DNA of 18,226 nt from Spartobacteria bacterium UBA6821 (GCA_002452515.1 DKEN01000057.1:7089-25314); one strand, 5' to 3'. Positions 1 through 8,309 are shown, counted from the stretch's first letter. Notes: a model not told the origin generated them from the sequence alone. Numbers and translations are program-made.

Positions 1-2166
1 GGTTATGAAAAGGAGTACATTGCCTGGAGAATCGAGAATCTCCAGGAACTCCGGAACAAATTCGGAGCCAGTGTTTTCATGCAGGAGCCGAACATCAAGT
101 CGGGCTGTGGTGGCCTGAGATTTTATCAGAATCTGCTCTGGACGGGGATGTTTCACTCGGGATCCTCCAGTATGACGCGCCTGGTAGAGGAAAAGGTACT
201 GAGGGAAAGGGAGCGCCGCTCCCTGGAGGAAGCGCATGATTTTCTGCTGCGAGTCAGGACAGAAATGCATTACCAGACCGGAAGGGCGGCCGAGCAGCTA
301 ACACTTCAGCTGCAGGGAACCGTCGCAACGGCCCTCGGCTATCCGCAGAAGAATATCCTCAGACGCTGCGAGGCCTTCATGCGTGATTATTACAAACACA
401 CGCGGCAAATCTACCTGATCTCCACGCTTGCGCTGGGTCGCGTCAGGGAACAGCGCGAGGAACAGGGGCATCTGCTCACCAAGCTGATGGGGAGAAACAA
501 GGATGAAGTGGTCGGCGAATTTCTGATCCGTCACGGAGAGCTGTTTCCGCGCAGCCGCGATATCTTCAACACGGACTCCTCCCGGATGATGAGGGCGTTT
601 CAGCTTGCCCAGCGAAGGGGGCTCACCTTTTCAGCGGAACTCGAGGATCTAGTCAAAAGACGCCTCCGTTTGGTTGATCGAACCTTCCAGTACAACAAGG
701 AAAACAGAGCCATTTTTCTCGCCATCCTGTCGCGGAAGGGAGAAGTCAGCCGAATTCTTCGCCTCATGCACGACCTGGGATTTCTTGGGAAATATATCCC
801 AGAGTTCGAGCCGCTCACCTGTCTCGTGCAGCACGAATTTTTCCACCGCTACACGGCCGATGAACATACCCTGCTCTGCACAGAAAAAATCGACGCCCTT
901 CTTTTTTCCACGGAGCCGCGGCTACAACGCTACGCGGAACTTTTTCGCCACCTCGAGGATCCGGCGATGCTTTACCTCGCCATGCTCCTCCATGACACAG
1001 GCAAGGCCGCCAATACACTCCGTCACGAGGAGGCCAGTGCCATCGCCGCCCAACGGGTGGCCAGACGGCTTCAGCTCCCCCCTCATCGAAGGAAGATGCT
1101 GATCACTCTCGTCGATGCCCACGGTGAGTTGGGTGCGGTGGCCCGATCCCGTAATCTGGAAGATTCAGCGACCGTTGAGGAATTCGCCCATATCATCAGG
1201 GATCCTGTGATTTTGGATGCACTGATGGTTCTCACGCTGGCCGACGGGATGGGGACAAGCGACGAGGGGTGGAGTGACTGGAAGGAATTGCTTGTCTGGC
1301 AACTCTACCACCAAGCCAAGGCTTTCCTGGCTGACAGCAAGGGATTCCGAAAAGAACGGAGCGAAAGACGCGATGCACTCCGCAGAAAAGTTGCCGAGAA
1401 AGTGCCTGGAGATTTCGCGGAGGAGATCGAGGCTCATTTTATCGGCATGCCCGAGCGATACCTTGCATTCAAGGAAGAAGAGGAAATCTGTGGTCACCTC
1501 CGTCTGTTCAGAAAATTCTTGGCAGAGGGGTTGTCCACAGAAGGCCCCCACCTCGAGCCAGTCATCGAGTGGGTCGATCATGCGGAAGCCGGCTATTCCG
1601 AAGTTATCATCTGTGGATGGGATCGGGATCGTCTGCTGGAGCGGATTGCAGCGGCCTTCCTTGAAGCTGGTATCAATGTGCTCGGCGCGGACATTTACAC
1701 CAGAGCAGATCATCTGGCGCTCGACATCTTTCGCGTGGCCAATCACCGCAGCGAGCCCCTCCCAAGGGAACGATCGCGGCGGGATTTTGAGGAGAAGTTG
1801 GAAGAGTTACTCCAGGCATCTGGCAGCAGGATTGTACCGGAACCAAAAAACAGATCCCTGCACGCCGCCAAACAGGCCGAGGAGTTGCCCGTAAGATTCC
1901 TGGTAAACAACTCGGCTCACCCAACCTGCACGATCATCGAGGTGCAGGCTCCGGATCGTATCGGGATTCTATATCATCTGCTGCGGGCCATCTCGCATGG
2001 GGGTATCAAAATCGAGGCTGCCCGCATTGCCACAGAGCAAAAGGCGGCACTCGATGTCTTTTATTTGCGCGCCAAGGACGGAGGAAAACTGAATACGATG
2101 AAAGATTTGGCCCGGCTGGAGAGACGTATCCGAACGGCGATATCACGAGTTTCCTCAACTGGATAA
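1..2166 (+). CDS. glnD: [Protein-PII] uridylyltransferase GlnD, 5'-truncated by window edge
   Basis: The reading frame is open from base 1, so the gene starts outside the window; the ATG at 79 is internal. GlnD adds and removes UMP on PII proteins in response to glutamine and so controls nitrogen assimilation in the cytoplasm. Visible in order: the tail of the nucleotidyltransferase region (EPNIKSGCGGLR, bases 85-120), the GlnD/GlnE-type helical linker, an HD phosphohydrolase domain with MLLHDTGKA (His-Asp codons at 991-996), and two C-terminal ACT domains (VIICGWDRDRLLER near 1603 and IIEVQAPDRIGILY near 1933), the usual glutamine-sensing pair. The family normally reads GGLRD where this protein has GGLRF, and the second His-rich HD segment is only partly conserved (LVDAHGELG). 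The metal-binding part of the transferase domain lies upstream and cannot be judged. The family call is firm; activity is not testable from this fragment. Confidence 0.93.
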   Translation, partial: GYEKEYIAWRIENLQELRNKFGASVFMQEPNIKSGCGGLRFYQNLLWTGMFHSGSSSMTRLVEEKVLRERERRSLEEAHDFLLRVRTEMHYQTGRAAEQLTLQLQGTVATALGYPQKNILRRCEAFMRDYYKHTRQIYLISTLALGRVREQREEQGHLLTKLMGRNKDEVVGEFLIRHGELFPRSRDIFNTDSSRMMRAFQLAQRRGLTFSAELEDLVKRRLRLVDRTFQYNKENRAIFLAILSRKGEVSRILRLMHDLGFLGKYIPEFEPLTCLVQHEFFHRYTADEHTLLCTEKIDALLFSTEPRLQRYAELFRHLEDPAMLYLAMLLHDTGKAANTLRHEEASAIAAQRVARRLQLPPHRRKMLITLVDAHGELGAVARSRNLEDSATVEEFAHIIRDPVILDALMVLTLADGMGTSDEGWSDWKELLVWQLYHQAKAFLADSKGFRKERSERRDALRRKVAEKVPGDFAEEIEAHFIGMPERYLAFKEEEEICGHLRLFRKFLAEGLSTEGPHLEPVIEWVDHAEAGYSEVIICGWDRDRLLERIAAAFLEAGINVLGADIYTRADHLALDIFRVANHRSEPLPRERSRRDFEEKLEELLQASGSRIVPEPKNRSLHAAKQAEELPVRFLVNNSAHPTCTIIEVQAPDRIGILYHLLRAISHGGIKIEAARIATEQKAALDVFYLRAKDGGKLNTMKDLARLERRIRTAISRVSSTG

Positions 2167-2223
2167 CGGAGGGGTGCCACCAGGGGACTCAAGCAGAAAA
2201 AAACACTTTTTTTAAAATAAATG

Positions 2224-2251
2224 TTGCACATGCGGCAAAAACCCATAAGAT
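2224..2251 (+). promoter_or_regulatory. Possible sigma70-type promoter in the glnD downstream gap
   Basis: TTGCAC (2224-2229) and TAAGAT (2246-2251) are 16 bases apart in an AT-rich stretch just after glnD. Initiation here would give a transcript of roughly 60 bases ending at the hairpin at 2284-2323, or a read-through leader for the next gene. The hexamers match a sigma70 consensus only partly, so this is a weak prediction. Confidence 0.25.
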
Positions 2252-2283
2252 CAACTTATTGAAAGATTGTTCTGGGGGGAACA

Positions 2284-2323
2284 ACAGGCCGTCGTACCTT
2301 TGGTGCGGCGGCCTGTATCTTTT
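2284..2323 (+). terminator. Rho-independent terminator-like hairpin after glnD
   Basis: A 15-bp stem (2284-2298 with 2302-2316, two T-G wobbles) closes on a TTT loop and is followed by ATCTTTT. The strength of the stem and the T-run after it suit an intrinsic terminator for glnD or for a short transcript starting near 2258. A second small hairpin, TTGTTC/GAACAA with a TGGGGG loop (2267-2284), lies directly upstream and shares one base with it. Confidence 0.7.
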
Positions 2324-2418
2324 CCGGGGATAGAGAAAAATACGGATCAGGGTTGGGTGGTTCTTTTCGTGGTTTTCCCACAGGGGTTTGGCATAATGAG
2401 CTTTCTCTATTCTGAATC

Positions 2419-5400
2419 ATGGCCTCCCTTTCGAAGAACTCAGATGCACAAGACCACCTGCCGGCGCGGTCAGGCACGCCGACAGCCTGGTTGACGCTGA
2501 CCCTTCTCGCGGGCCTGATCGTTGGACTCCTCTTTTTTGACGGCATCGTTTGTGGCACGCTGCGCCTTGGTTTGGGGGTTCTGGCATGGAGTCAGGGTGC
2601 GGAACTATCCATTGATCATCTGATCTTGGGAAAAGGCGGAACCCTTCAGGCACACGGTGTAGTCTATTCCTTCGGATCGAGGAATCATCGCAGCTCCTGG
2701 AAGAGCGATGCGGTGGCAATCCAGATTTCAGCGCCCATCACCTGGTTTGGATTTTCAAAATCAAAGAACCGGCATTTCCTGCATGAAGTGGTGTTTGGAA
2801 AAACAAAAATGCTGCAGGATAATCGCCATGACAAATCAGGTGGCGGTGAGATCGTGACCCGCCCGCACCCAAATTTTTCCTGGATTTCTCTGCTGCCCGA
2901 TGCCGCCTCGGCAGGACCGATGGACTTGATCATTATTGGAGATGAGAGCCGCCTTTCGATCAATGGCCTCCGTTTTTACCTCCCCAATCGTTGGAGCGGA
3001 CGGGTCTCCTATTCCGAAGCCATGCTCGATATCGGATCGGCACACCAAAGCTTCGGGGCTGCGAGCGCCCCCGCCAACTGGAACGGGACGACGCTCCAAC
3101 TTGGAAAAATCGATTTAACCAAGGAACTCAAGCTGGAAGAAGTCACCCTGGTGCCCAAACCGGGTCATCTGGATTTTGGATTGAGGGGAACGCTCGGAGC
3201 CGGACTTCTGAGGGGAGACGGCTCGCTGGCGGTGAATGACCAGAGAAAAAGCCTCGAGGTTACCCTCGTGGGCGAAAATCTCCGGTTGGAAGCGGCTTCC
3301 CAGTTGTTGAAGGAAGGGGATCGTCGAGCCGGGGGAACGATCCGCCAGGGGAGAATCACGTTCCGCGGCGATTTGGAACATCCGCTTGAAGCGGCCAGTT
3401 CCCTTCGGCTGGTCGCCGATGACTTCCGATGGGAGGGCCACGGGTGGAATTCGCTACGCCTTGCCGCCACGCTCACCGGACGGGTGTTCACCCTCACAGA
3501 ACTGGTACTTATTCAACAGGGGAATGAGGTTGTTGCCCAAGGGGAGAGTAAACTTCCGGAAGATTGGCATCAGGCGTTGAAGGCTCCATTCACAGCGTCA
3601 TTTCATGCTCAACTTGATGATGCCGGCGCTCTTGCTGCGCTGGCAGGACCTGATTTTGCAGAGCTTTCGGGCGGTCTCGAGTTCGAAGGGAGCCTCAAGG
3701 GATCGGAGAACAAGGCTGAGGGATATTGCAATCTTCTCGGCACAGGCATGACGATCCGCAATATGCCAATCGACTGGCTAAAGGGCTGCTTGCTCTTCGA
3801 AGGAGCCAAAACGCACCTCAGCAATCTGGAAATCTGGAGCGGAAAGGATCGGATGGTACTGGAAGGAAGTATCGAGAACAGCGCCCCCCACGCCTACAAA
3901 TCCACGGCTCAGTTCGATCTTGGAAATCTGACCAAACGGCTTGCCCAGATCGGGATCTCCACGGCCTCCCAGATCGGGGGTGGTGCCGTGCAGGGAACCT
4001 GGAGCGGAGATGGGTCAACAAAGGGCCACTCGGGAACCTTTCAGGCCAGCGTCAACAACTGGGTGAGTCCCTGGACGAGCGCGGGGATGTCTGGAAAATT
4101 CGAGGGATCGTATTCACCCGGGCACCTCTACTTCTCGAAGGCGGAATTCCAAGCTCAGGATCTGAAGCTCGGACTACAGCTCTCGGCTTCGCCAACTCTC
4201 CTCGAAGCCAAGTCGATCATGGCAACGAAAAAGGGAAAAACCGATCCCCTTGTGCAGGGAGAAGTGTCACTCCCGGTGAATGCACCCAAACTTTGGACAA
4301 CCGGAGCCCTTGTCGAAAACCTCGATATGAAAGCAGCGCTCAAGATCCAGTTGGAGCTCCGAGGCATCAAGGTCGAGGAGATGGCCCATCTGCTTGGGCA
4401 GAAAACCCCCTGTACCGGAACACTCGAGGGAACGCTTGCCGCGAGTGGTACGCCAGCGACACCGGAGATTCATAGTTCTATAAAAATTAGCAGGCTCACC
4501 CTGCCTGACTCCACCGTTTCCCCCCTCACGACCCTAGCCTTTGACTCCAGTGCAGGACGGGCCAGCTGCCAGCTTGAGCAGGACCCGACACTCTCACTCC
4601 GGGCAGACCTTCCCTTCAATCTTATCTTGGACAAAGGGGAGTTTCGTTTTGCTGACGGGACCGCTCCGCTCCACGCGGAGGCCATCTTGCACGCCACTCC
4701 ATTGAGCGGATGGCTGGCACTTTGGAGCAGCCCGTCCTGGATGCTGCACGACAGCAAACTGGATGGGGCCGTCTCCCTTGGTGGCACGCTGGATCAACCC
4801 TCGGTGGAAGGAAAGTTGACGCTTCGTGCCGGGGAGACATCACTTCCGGGACTGCCCCCCCTTGGCTCCCTGAAGCTTCCAATCAGATGCACGCTCACCA
4901 AGGTGACAACCTCGGGTGGCAGTGCGCTTTCGGGCACCAATCCGGTGAGTGTGGCGGGAATGCTCGACTGGAGCAGCAACACGCTTTCAGCCCACGTGGA
5001 TCTTGCCGGAAAAAATCTTATCTTTCCAGCTGTTGGGGGACTGGAGACACGGGGTGATGCGGAGGTGTCCCTGTCCATGCTAGGAACAAACGATCCTATC
5101 CTTGCAGGAAAGTTGACGGTGAAACAGATCGGTGGATTGTTGCCTTCGGCGATCATGCCGAGTTTTGTCCCACCGGGTATAGGGTGGATCAAACCGGTGG
5201 CGCTGATTTCTGCCACGGAATCAACCACGCCGGTTTTGCTCGATCTTGAGGCCCAGACAGAAGGCATGCTGCCTTTGAACAATGAGAGGGATGAACCGAC
5301 GCAACTGCAGGGGGCTCTCCACATTCAGGGAGCTCTTGCACAGCCGAGCTGGAGTGGAAGCATCATGGCGAGGAATGCACTGCTCGATCTTCCCACTGGC

Positions 5401-5829
5401 CGGTTTGTGATTCCTGAAGCAACTCTTCAGGCCGACAACCCGGGCCAAGAGAGCCTCAGTTTCACAGCTTATGGAATGACACGGCTCGGATTTTGTGCCA
5501 TCCACCACGCAGGGCTCTTACGTGATGGAGGTTTTTCCGTGGCCCTGCTGACAGCTCTCCCACAGGCCAGTGAGGCTGATCTCATCCTGGCACTCGCCAC
5601 GCCCGAGAGGACGAACGTCGCGCCACTCGTCCAGATTCCTTTCTGGATCAGGCAGAACATGCTCTTCCGCAGTGCTGCCAGGGATTGGATCAGTCGCCGA
5701 GAACCGGGCGTTGCCGCAGGTGCCCTTGGATTTTATGGCGGAGCCTGGAGCATGACGTTACAACCCCCTAGAGTAGCGCAAACAACCTCCCTGCCCTTGA
5801 ACGAAAACCGGAACACCCCTAAAAACTGA
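2419..5829 (+). CDS. Very large membrane-anchored AsmA/TamB/YhdP-like envelope protein
   Basis: This 1136-residue protein has one predicted transmembrane segment (about residues 23-40, AWLTLTLLAGLIVGLLFFD). A long, low-cysteine body follows, made of repeating beta-type segments rich in Gly, Leu, Ser and Thr, such as LEGSIENSA, GALHIQGALAQPSW and VEGKLTLRAG. This architecture and the recurring 'G.l...G...l' phrasing resemble the AsmA/TamB/YhdP group, inner-membrane-anchored periplasmic beta-groove proteins linked to lipid transport or outer-membrane biogenesis. I cannot identify a specific subfamily or catalytic motif. The ATG at 2419 is the first usable start in frame; no good Shine-Dalgarno sequence precedes it. 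The stop lies 2 bases before yicC, so the two are probably co-transcribed. Family membership is inferred from architecture, not a diagnostic motif. Confidence 0.6.
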   Translation: MASLSKNSDAQDHLPARSGTPTAWLTLTLLAGLIVGLLFFDGIVCGTLRLGLGVLAWSQGAELSIDHLILGKGGTLQAHGVVYSFGSRNHRSSWKSDAVAIQISAPITWFGFSKSKNRHFLHEVVFGKTKMLQDNRHDKSGGGEIVTRPHPNFSWISLLPDAASAGPMDLIIIGDESRLSINGLRFYLPNRWSGRVSYSEAMLDIGSAHQSFGAASAPANWNGTTLQLGKIDLTKELKLEEVTLVPKPGHLDFGLRGTLGAGLLRGDGSLAVNDQRKSLEVTLVGENLRLEAASQLLKEGDRRAGGTIRQGRITFRGDLEHPLEAASSLRLVADDFRWEGHGWNSLRLAATLTGRVFTLTELVLIQQGNEVVAQGESKLPEDWHQALKAPFTASFHAQLDDAGALAALAGPDFAELSGGLEFEGSLKGSENKAEGYCNLLGTGMTIRNMPIDWLKGCLLFEGAKTHLSNLEIWSGKDRMVLEGSIENSAPHAYKSTAQFDLGNLTKRLAQIGISTASQIGGGAVQGTWSGDGSTKGHSGTFQASVNNWVSPWTSAGMSGKFEGSYSPGHLYFSKAEFQAQDLKLGLQLSASPTLLEAKSIMATKKGKTDPLVQGEVSLPVNAPKLWTTGALVENLDMKAALKIQLELRGIKVEEMAHLLGQKTPCTGTLEGTLAASGTPATPEIHSSIKISRLTLPDSTVSPLTTLAFDSSAGRASCQLEQDPTLSLRADLPFNLILDKGEFRFADGTAPLHAEAILHATPLSGWLALWSSPSWMLHDSKLDGAVSLGGTLDQPSVEGKLTLRAGETSLPGLPPLGSLKLPIRCTLTKVTTSGGSALSGTNPVSVAGMLDWSSNTLSAHVDLAGKNLIFPAVGGLETRGDAEVSLSMLGTNDPILAGKLTVKQIGGLLPSAIMPSFVPPGIGWIKPVALISATESTTPVLLDLEAQTEGMLPLNNERDEPTQLQGALHIQGALAQPSWSGSIMARNALLDLPTGRFVIPEATLQADNPGQESLSFTAYGMTRLGFCAIHHAGLLRDGGFSVALLTALPQASEADLILALATPERTNVAPLVQIPFWIRQNMLFRSAARDWISRREPGVAAGALGFYGGAWSMTLQPPRVAQTTSLPLNENRNTPKN

Positions 5830-5831
5830 CC

Positions 5832-6710
5832 ATGGAAAGCATGACTGGACACGGCAGAGGATCTGCCATGGAAGCGGGCAGACGGATCACCGTGGAATGC
5901 GCCTCAGTGAACCGCAAGGGAATCGAAATCGCAGTGTCGCTTCCGAAGCCCCTTATCACTCTGGAACCGCGAATTCGAGAGGAAGTCCAGCGTGCTGTCC
6001 GCCGTGGAAGGATCAATATCACGGTCTCACTTGAGAATGGCGGAGCGGGATCCGAGCAGGGGATCATCGATCGGGCTGCCGCGCGCCGCGCTCTTCAAGA
6101 ACTGCGGGAGCTGCGGGACGAACTTTCCCTTTCTGGTGAAATACCGCTTGAACTCCTCCTCCGTTCACCGGGCGTTATCAAAAACCCGGCTGAGGAAGTG
6201 CTGATGCCCGAAGAGGTTTGGCCAATCGTACAGGCGGCCCTGTCCCAGGCACTCGAACGACTCAGTGCCATGCGTCGGAAGGAGGGTGCCCATTTGGTCG
6301 CTGATCTGCTGAAGCGGGTTCGTCTGCTGGAAAGCGCGGCCAAAGCGATCCGGGGGCGTGTTCCCTCTGTCCTGCGCGGACGGCGCGATCATCTCAAACA
6401 GCGCCTGGAAGAACTTGGTTCCCCGGTGCAGGCCAACGACCCTTCACTGGCCCGCGAACTCGCCCTGATGGCGGAACGAAGCGACATCACCGAGGAGTTG
6501 ACGCGCCTCGAGAGCCACTTTGTGCAATGCCGCGAGGCGCTAGACGGAAGCGAGCCCGCGGGGCGCACGCTTGACTACCTTGCACAGGAAATGTTTCGCG
6601 AATTCAACACGCTGGGTAACAAAGCGGGAGACGCCACCATTTCACGACGGGTCGTGCAATCCAAGGCGGAGCTCGATAGAATCCGCGAACAAGTCGCCAA
6701 CCTTGAGTAA
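5832..6710 (+). CDS. yicC: YicC-family endoribonuclease
   Basis: At 292 residues this is the usual YicC length. The N-terminus carries the family signature SMTGHGRG (usual form SMTGFGR), then VECASVNRKGIEI. The C-terminus has the conserved block QEMFREFNTLGNKAGDA, followed by VVQSKAELDRIREQVANLE, the typical family ending. YicC proteins are conserved bacterial RNases; in E. coli YicC is linked to small-RNA turnover. It starts 2 bases after the AsmA-like gene and its last codons overlap the likely TTG start of gmk. This yicC-gmk order is widely conserved, which supports the call. Confidence 0.93.
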   Translation: MESMTGHGRGSAMEAGRRITVECASVNRKGIEIAVSLPKPLITLEPRIREEVQRAVRRGRINITVSLENGGAGSEQGIIDRAAARRALQELRELRDELSLSGEIPLELLLRSPGVIKNPAEEVLMPEEVWPIVQAALSQALERLSAMRRKEGAHLVADLLKRVRLLESAAKAIRGRVPSVLRGRRDHLKQRLEELGSPVQANDPSLARELALMAERSDITEELTRLESHFVQCREALDGSEPAGRTLDYLAQEMFREFNTLGNKAGDATISRRVVQSKAELDRIREQVANLE

Positions 6711-7332
6711 CACAGCTTTCCAATTTCGCCGCACAGGCATCCTGTTCGTCATCTCCGCGCCCTCCGGTGCGGGAAAGACGACCCTGTGCACGGCCTTGCG
6801 GCAGAAACCGGATTTTGTCTGGTCTGTTTCCTGCACGACGCGCGCCCCACGATCAGGAGAAGTCGACGGAGAGGATTATCATTTTCTTTCGACGGAGGAA
6901 TTCACGCGGCGTCTTGAGGCGGGCGAGTTTCTTGAGCAAGCCGAAGTTCATGGCAACCGCTATGGAACCCTGAAGGAGCCCGTGCTGGAAAATTTGCGAC
7001 AGGGCATCGACGTGCTGCTCGACATCGACACGCGTGGTGCAGCGAATATCCGCGCCTGTGGAGATCCGATGATCCTGAATGCACTGGCCGATGTGTTCAT
7101 CGTCCCACCCGATCTGGAAGAACTGCGCCGGCGGCTGTTGCGCCGTGGTACCGAAACCGAGGAGCAGGTGGAAGTGCGTATGCGCAACGCTGCGGAGGAA
7201 ATGGAATGCTGGCGCGACTACCGCTACACCATCATTAGCGGCTCCATGGAGGAAAACATCGAAAAGTTCCGCGCGGTCATGCGTGCCGAGCGGTATCTCA
7301 CCCACCGCATGTCCCCGGTGGTAGTTAAATAA
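6703..7332 (+). CDS. gmk: Guanylate kinase (TTG start)
   Basis: Guanylate kinase phosphorylates GMP to GDP with ATP in the cytoplasm. The protein has the P-loop SAPSGAGKTT (Lys25 from the TTG start), the GMP-binding block SCTTRAPRSGEVDGEDYHF, NRYGT, and the Walker B-like segment DIDTRGAANIR. The frame stays open upstream to an ATG at 6571, but that would add 44 residues encoded inside yicC with no family resemblance. No ATG or GTG lies between 6571 and the P-loop. A TTG at 6703 gives 209 residues, the normal family length, and overlaps the yicC stop in TTGAGTAA, which suggests translational coupling. The stop overlaps the coaC start by one base (TAATG). The function is certain; the start is a strong inference. 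Confidence 0.94.
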   Translation: MSNTAFQFRRTGILFVISAPSGAGKTTLCTALRQKPDFVWSVSCTTRAPRSGEVDGEDYHFLSTEEFTRRLEAGEFLEQAEVHGNRYGTLKEPVLENLRQGIDVLLDIDTRGAANIRACGDPMILNALADVFIVPPDLEELRRRLLRRGTETEEQVEVRMRNAAEEMECWRDYRYTIISGSMEENIEKFRAVMRAERYLTHRMSPVVVK

Positions 7333-7901
7333 TGCACACGGAAACATCATTGGATCGCGGAGCAAAGACGGTTGTGCTCGGCGTGACCGGTTCCATCGCT
7401 GCTTACAAGGCGGCGGAGATCGTGAGCCTGTTGCGCAAGGCGGGGCACGAAGTGTTCGTCGTCATGACACGAAGCGCCGCAGAGTTCATCACGCCACTCA
7501 CGCTGGCGACACTCTCGCGTCATCCTGTGCTCAGTGATCTTTCCGAAGAGAATGGTGAGGAATGGAAACCGGGACACATCGAGCTGGCTGATCGAGCTGA
7601 TCTGCTGCTGGTGGCGCCCGCCACGGCGAATAGTCTCGCACGACTTTCCTACGGCCTTGCCGATGATGCGCTCAGTGCGGTGGCGCTGGCCACACGCGCG
7701 CCGGTGTTGGTCGCACCAGCGATGAATGGAAAAATGTGGGAACATTCCGCGACACAGGAAAATGTGGAGAGACTTCGAGCGCGCGGCGTAAAATTTATCG
7801 GACCGGCCGATGGCATGCTTGCCTGTGGTTACGAGGGAGCGGGACGGCTTGCGGAGCCAGCAGATATCGTGCTCCGCGCGGTGGAGATGCTTTCGGCGTG
7901 A
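7332..7901 (+). CDS. coaC: Phosphopantothenoylcysteine decarboxylase, stand-alone CoaC domain
   Basis: This 189-residue flavoprotein of the HFCD (EpiD/Dfp/UbiX) family decarboxylates 4'-phosphopantothenoylcysteine in CoA synthesis. Family marks are VLGVTGSIAAYKA at the N-terminus (FMN binding), GHIELADRADLLLVAPATAN with the active-site His region, the substrate-clamp motif PAMNGKMW, and the Cys-bearing lid GMLACGYEGAGR. Most bacteria fuse this domain to the CoaB ligase in a protein of about 400 residues. Here the frame ends after CoaC, and the next 150 bases hold no CoaB sequence, so the ligase must be elsewhere or the pathway is split. It is coupled to gmk by a TAATG overlap. Confidence 0.92.
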   Translation: MHTETSLDRGAKTVVLGVTGSIAAYKAAEIVSLLRKAGHEVFVVMTRSAAEFITPLTLATLSRHPVLSDLSEENGEEWKPGHIELADRADLLLVAPATANSLARLSYGLADDALSAVALATRAPVLVAPAMNGKMWEHSATQENVERLRARGVKFIGPADGMLACGYEGAGRLAEPADIVLRAVEMLSA

Positions 7902-7954
7902 TCCGGAAGAACGCAGAATTTTTTCTGCGAGTGAAAAAAAGTTTTGAAAATCCG

Positions 7955-7983
7955 TTGACGCTGAACGCCAAGCGACTTATTCA
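7955..7983 (+). promoter_or_regulatory. Possible promoter of the H1-like gene, overlapping a DnaA-box match
   Basis: TTGACG (7955-7960) followed after 17 bases by TATTCA (7978-7983) is a plausible sigma70-type promoter for the basic-protein gene at 8054. The -35 is good and the -10 poor. The -10 would lie inside the TTATTCACA box at 7977-7985, so a bound DnaA would be expected to block it. Confidence 0.3.
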
Positions 7984-8017
7984 CAAACAGCAGTGAGTTA
8001 TTCACAAGATTTTCACA
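7977..8017 (+). promoter_or_regulatory. Cluster of three DnaA-box-like sites
   Basis: Two perfect TTATTCACA 9-mers (7977-7985 and 7998-8006) fit the bacterial DnaA-box consensus TTATNCACA. A third, weaker site, ATTTTCACA, lies at 8009-8017. Start-to-start spacings of 21 and 11 bases put all three on about the same helical face. They sit between coaC and the H1-like gene in an A/T-rich gap. DnaA binding is inferred from the consensus. They may regulate the basic-protein gene, titrate DnaA, or form part of an origin; no dnaA or dnaN gene is in the window. Confidence 0.45.
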
Positions 8018-8037
8018 ATCTCCGCCCATGCGGAAAA

Positions 8038-8046
8038 AAGGAGGTG
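8038..8046 (+). promoter_or_regulatory. Perfect Shine-Dalgarno sequence for the H1-like protein
   Basis: AAGGAGGTG is fully complementary to the conserved 3' end of bacterial 16S rRNA and sits 7 bases before the ATG at 8054. Most other genes in the window have weak or no Shine-Dalgarno sequence, so this one predicts unusually strong translation and fixes the start. Confidence 0.85.
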
Positions 8047-8053
8047 GATTGAA

Positions 8054-8266
8054 ATGCCCGTAAAAAAAGCTGCAAAAAAAGCACCCGCTAAGAAGGCCGT
8101 AGCCAAGAAGGCTCCTGCTAAGAAAGCCGTCGCTAAAAAGGCTCCGGCCAAAAAGGCCGCCGCCAAGAAAGCGCCGGCTAAGAAAGTCGTGGCGAAGAAG
8201 GCTCCTGTTAAGAAAGCCGTCGCCAAGAAAGCGCCCGCTAAGAAAGCCGTCGCTAAAAAGAAATAA
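8054..8266 (+). CDS. Histone H1-like Lys/Ala-repeat DNA-binding protein
   Basis: This 70-residue, extremely basic protein consists almost entirely of Lys, Ala, Pro and Val. After MPVKKA come six decapeptide repeats of consensus [10 protein letters not shown] (residues 7-66) and a final AKKK. Such repeats resemble the C-terminal tail of eukaryotic H1 and bacterial H1-like proteins (chlamydial Hc1/Hc2, Bordetella BpH1 and PVC-group relatives). These bind and compact DNA without sequence specificity. There is no globular domain. The gene is monocistronic, with a perfect Shine-Dalgarno sequence upstream and a strong terminator downstream. The long low-complexity frames on the opposite strand are shadows of the repeat. 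A role in nucleoid packing is inferred from composition. Confidence 0.88.
   Translation: MPVKKAAKKAPAKKAVAKKAPAKKAVAKKAPAKKAAAKKAPAKKVVAKKAPVKKAVAKKAPAKKAVAKKK
8072..8251 (+). repeat. Six tandem 30-base units coding the [10 protein letters not shown] decapeptide
   Basis: The DNA repeats with a 30-base period for six units, matching the protein repeat exactly. The units have diverged mainly at third codon positions (aag/aaa, gct/gcg/gcc), with few amino-acid changes (A-to-V in units 4 and 5). This pattern suggests selection on the protein. Such arrays can gain or lose units by slippage. Confidence 0.9.
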
Positions 8267-8309
8267 GTATTCTCCCGCCGGAACACTGCGTTCGGCGACG
8301 AGCCAAAAC

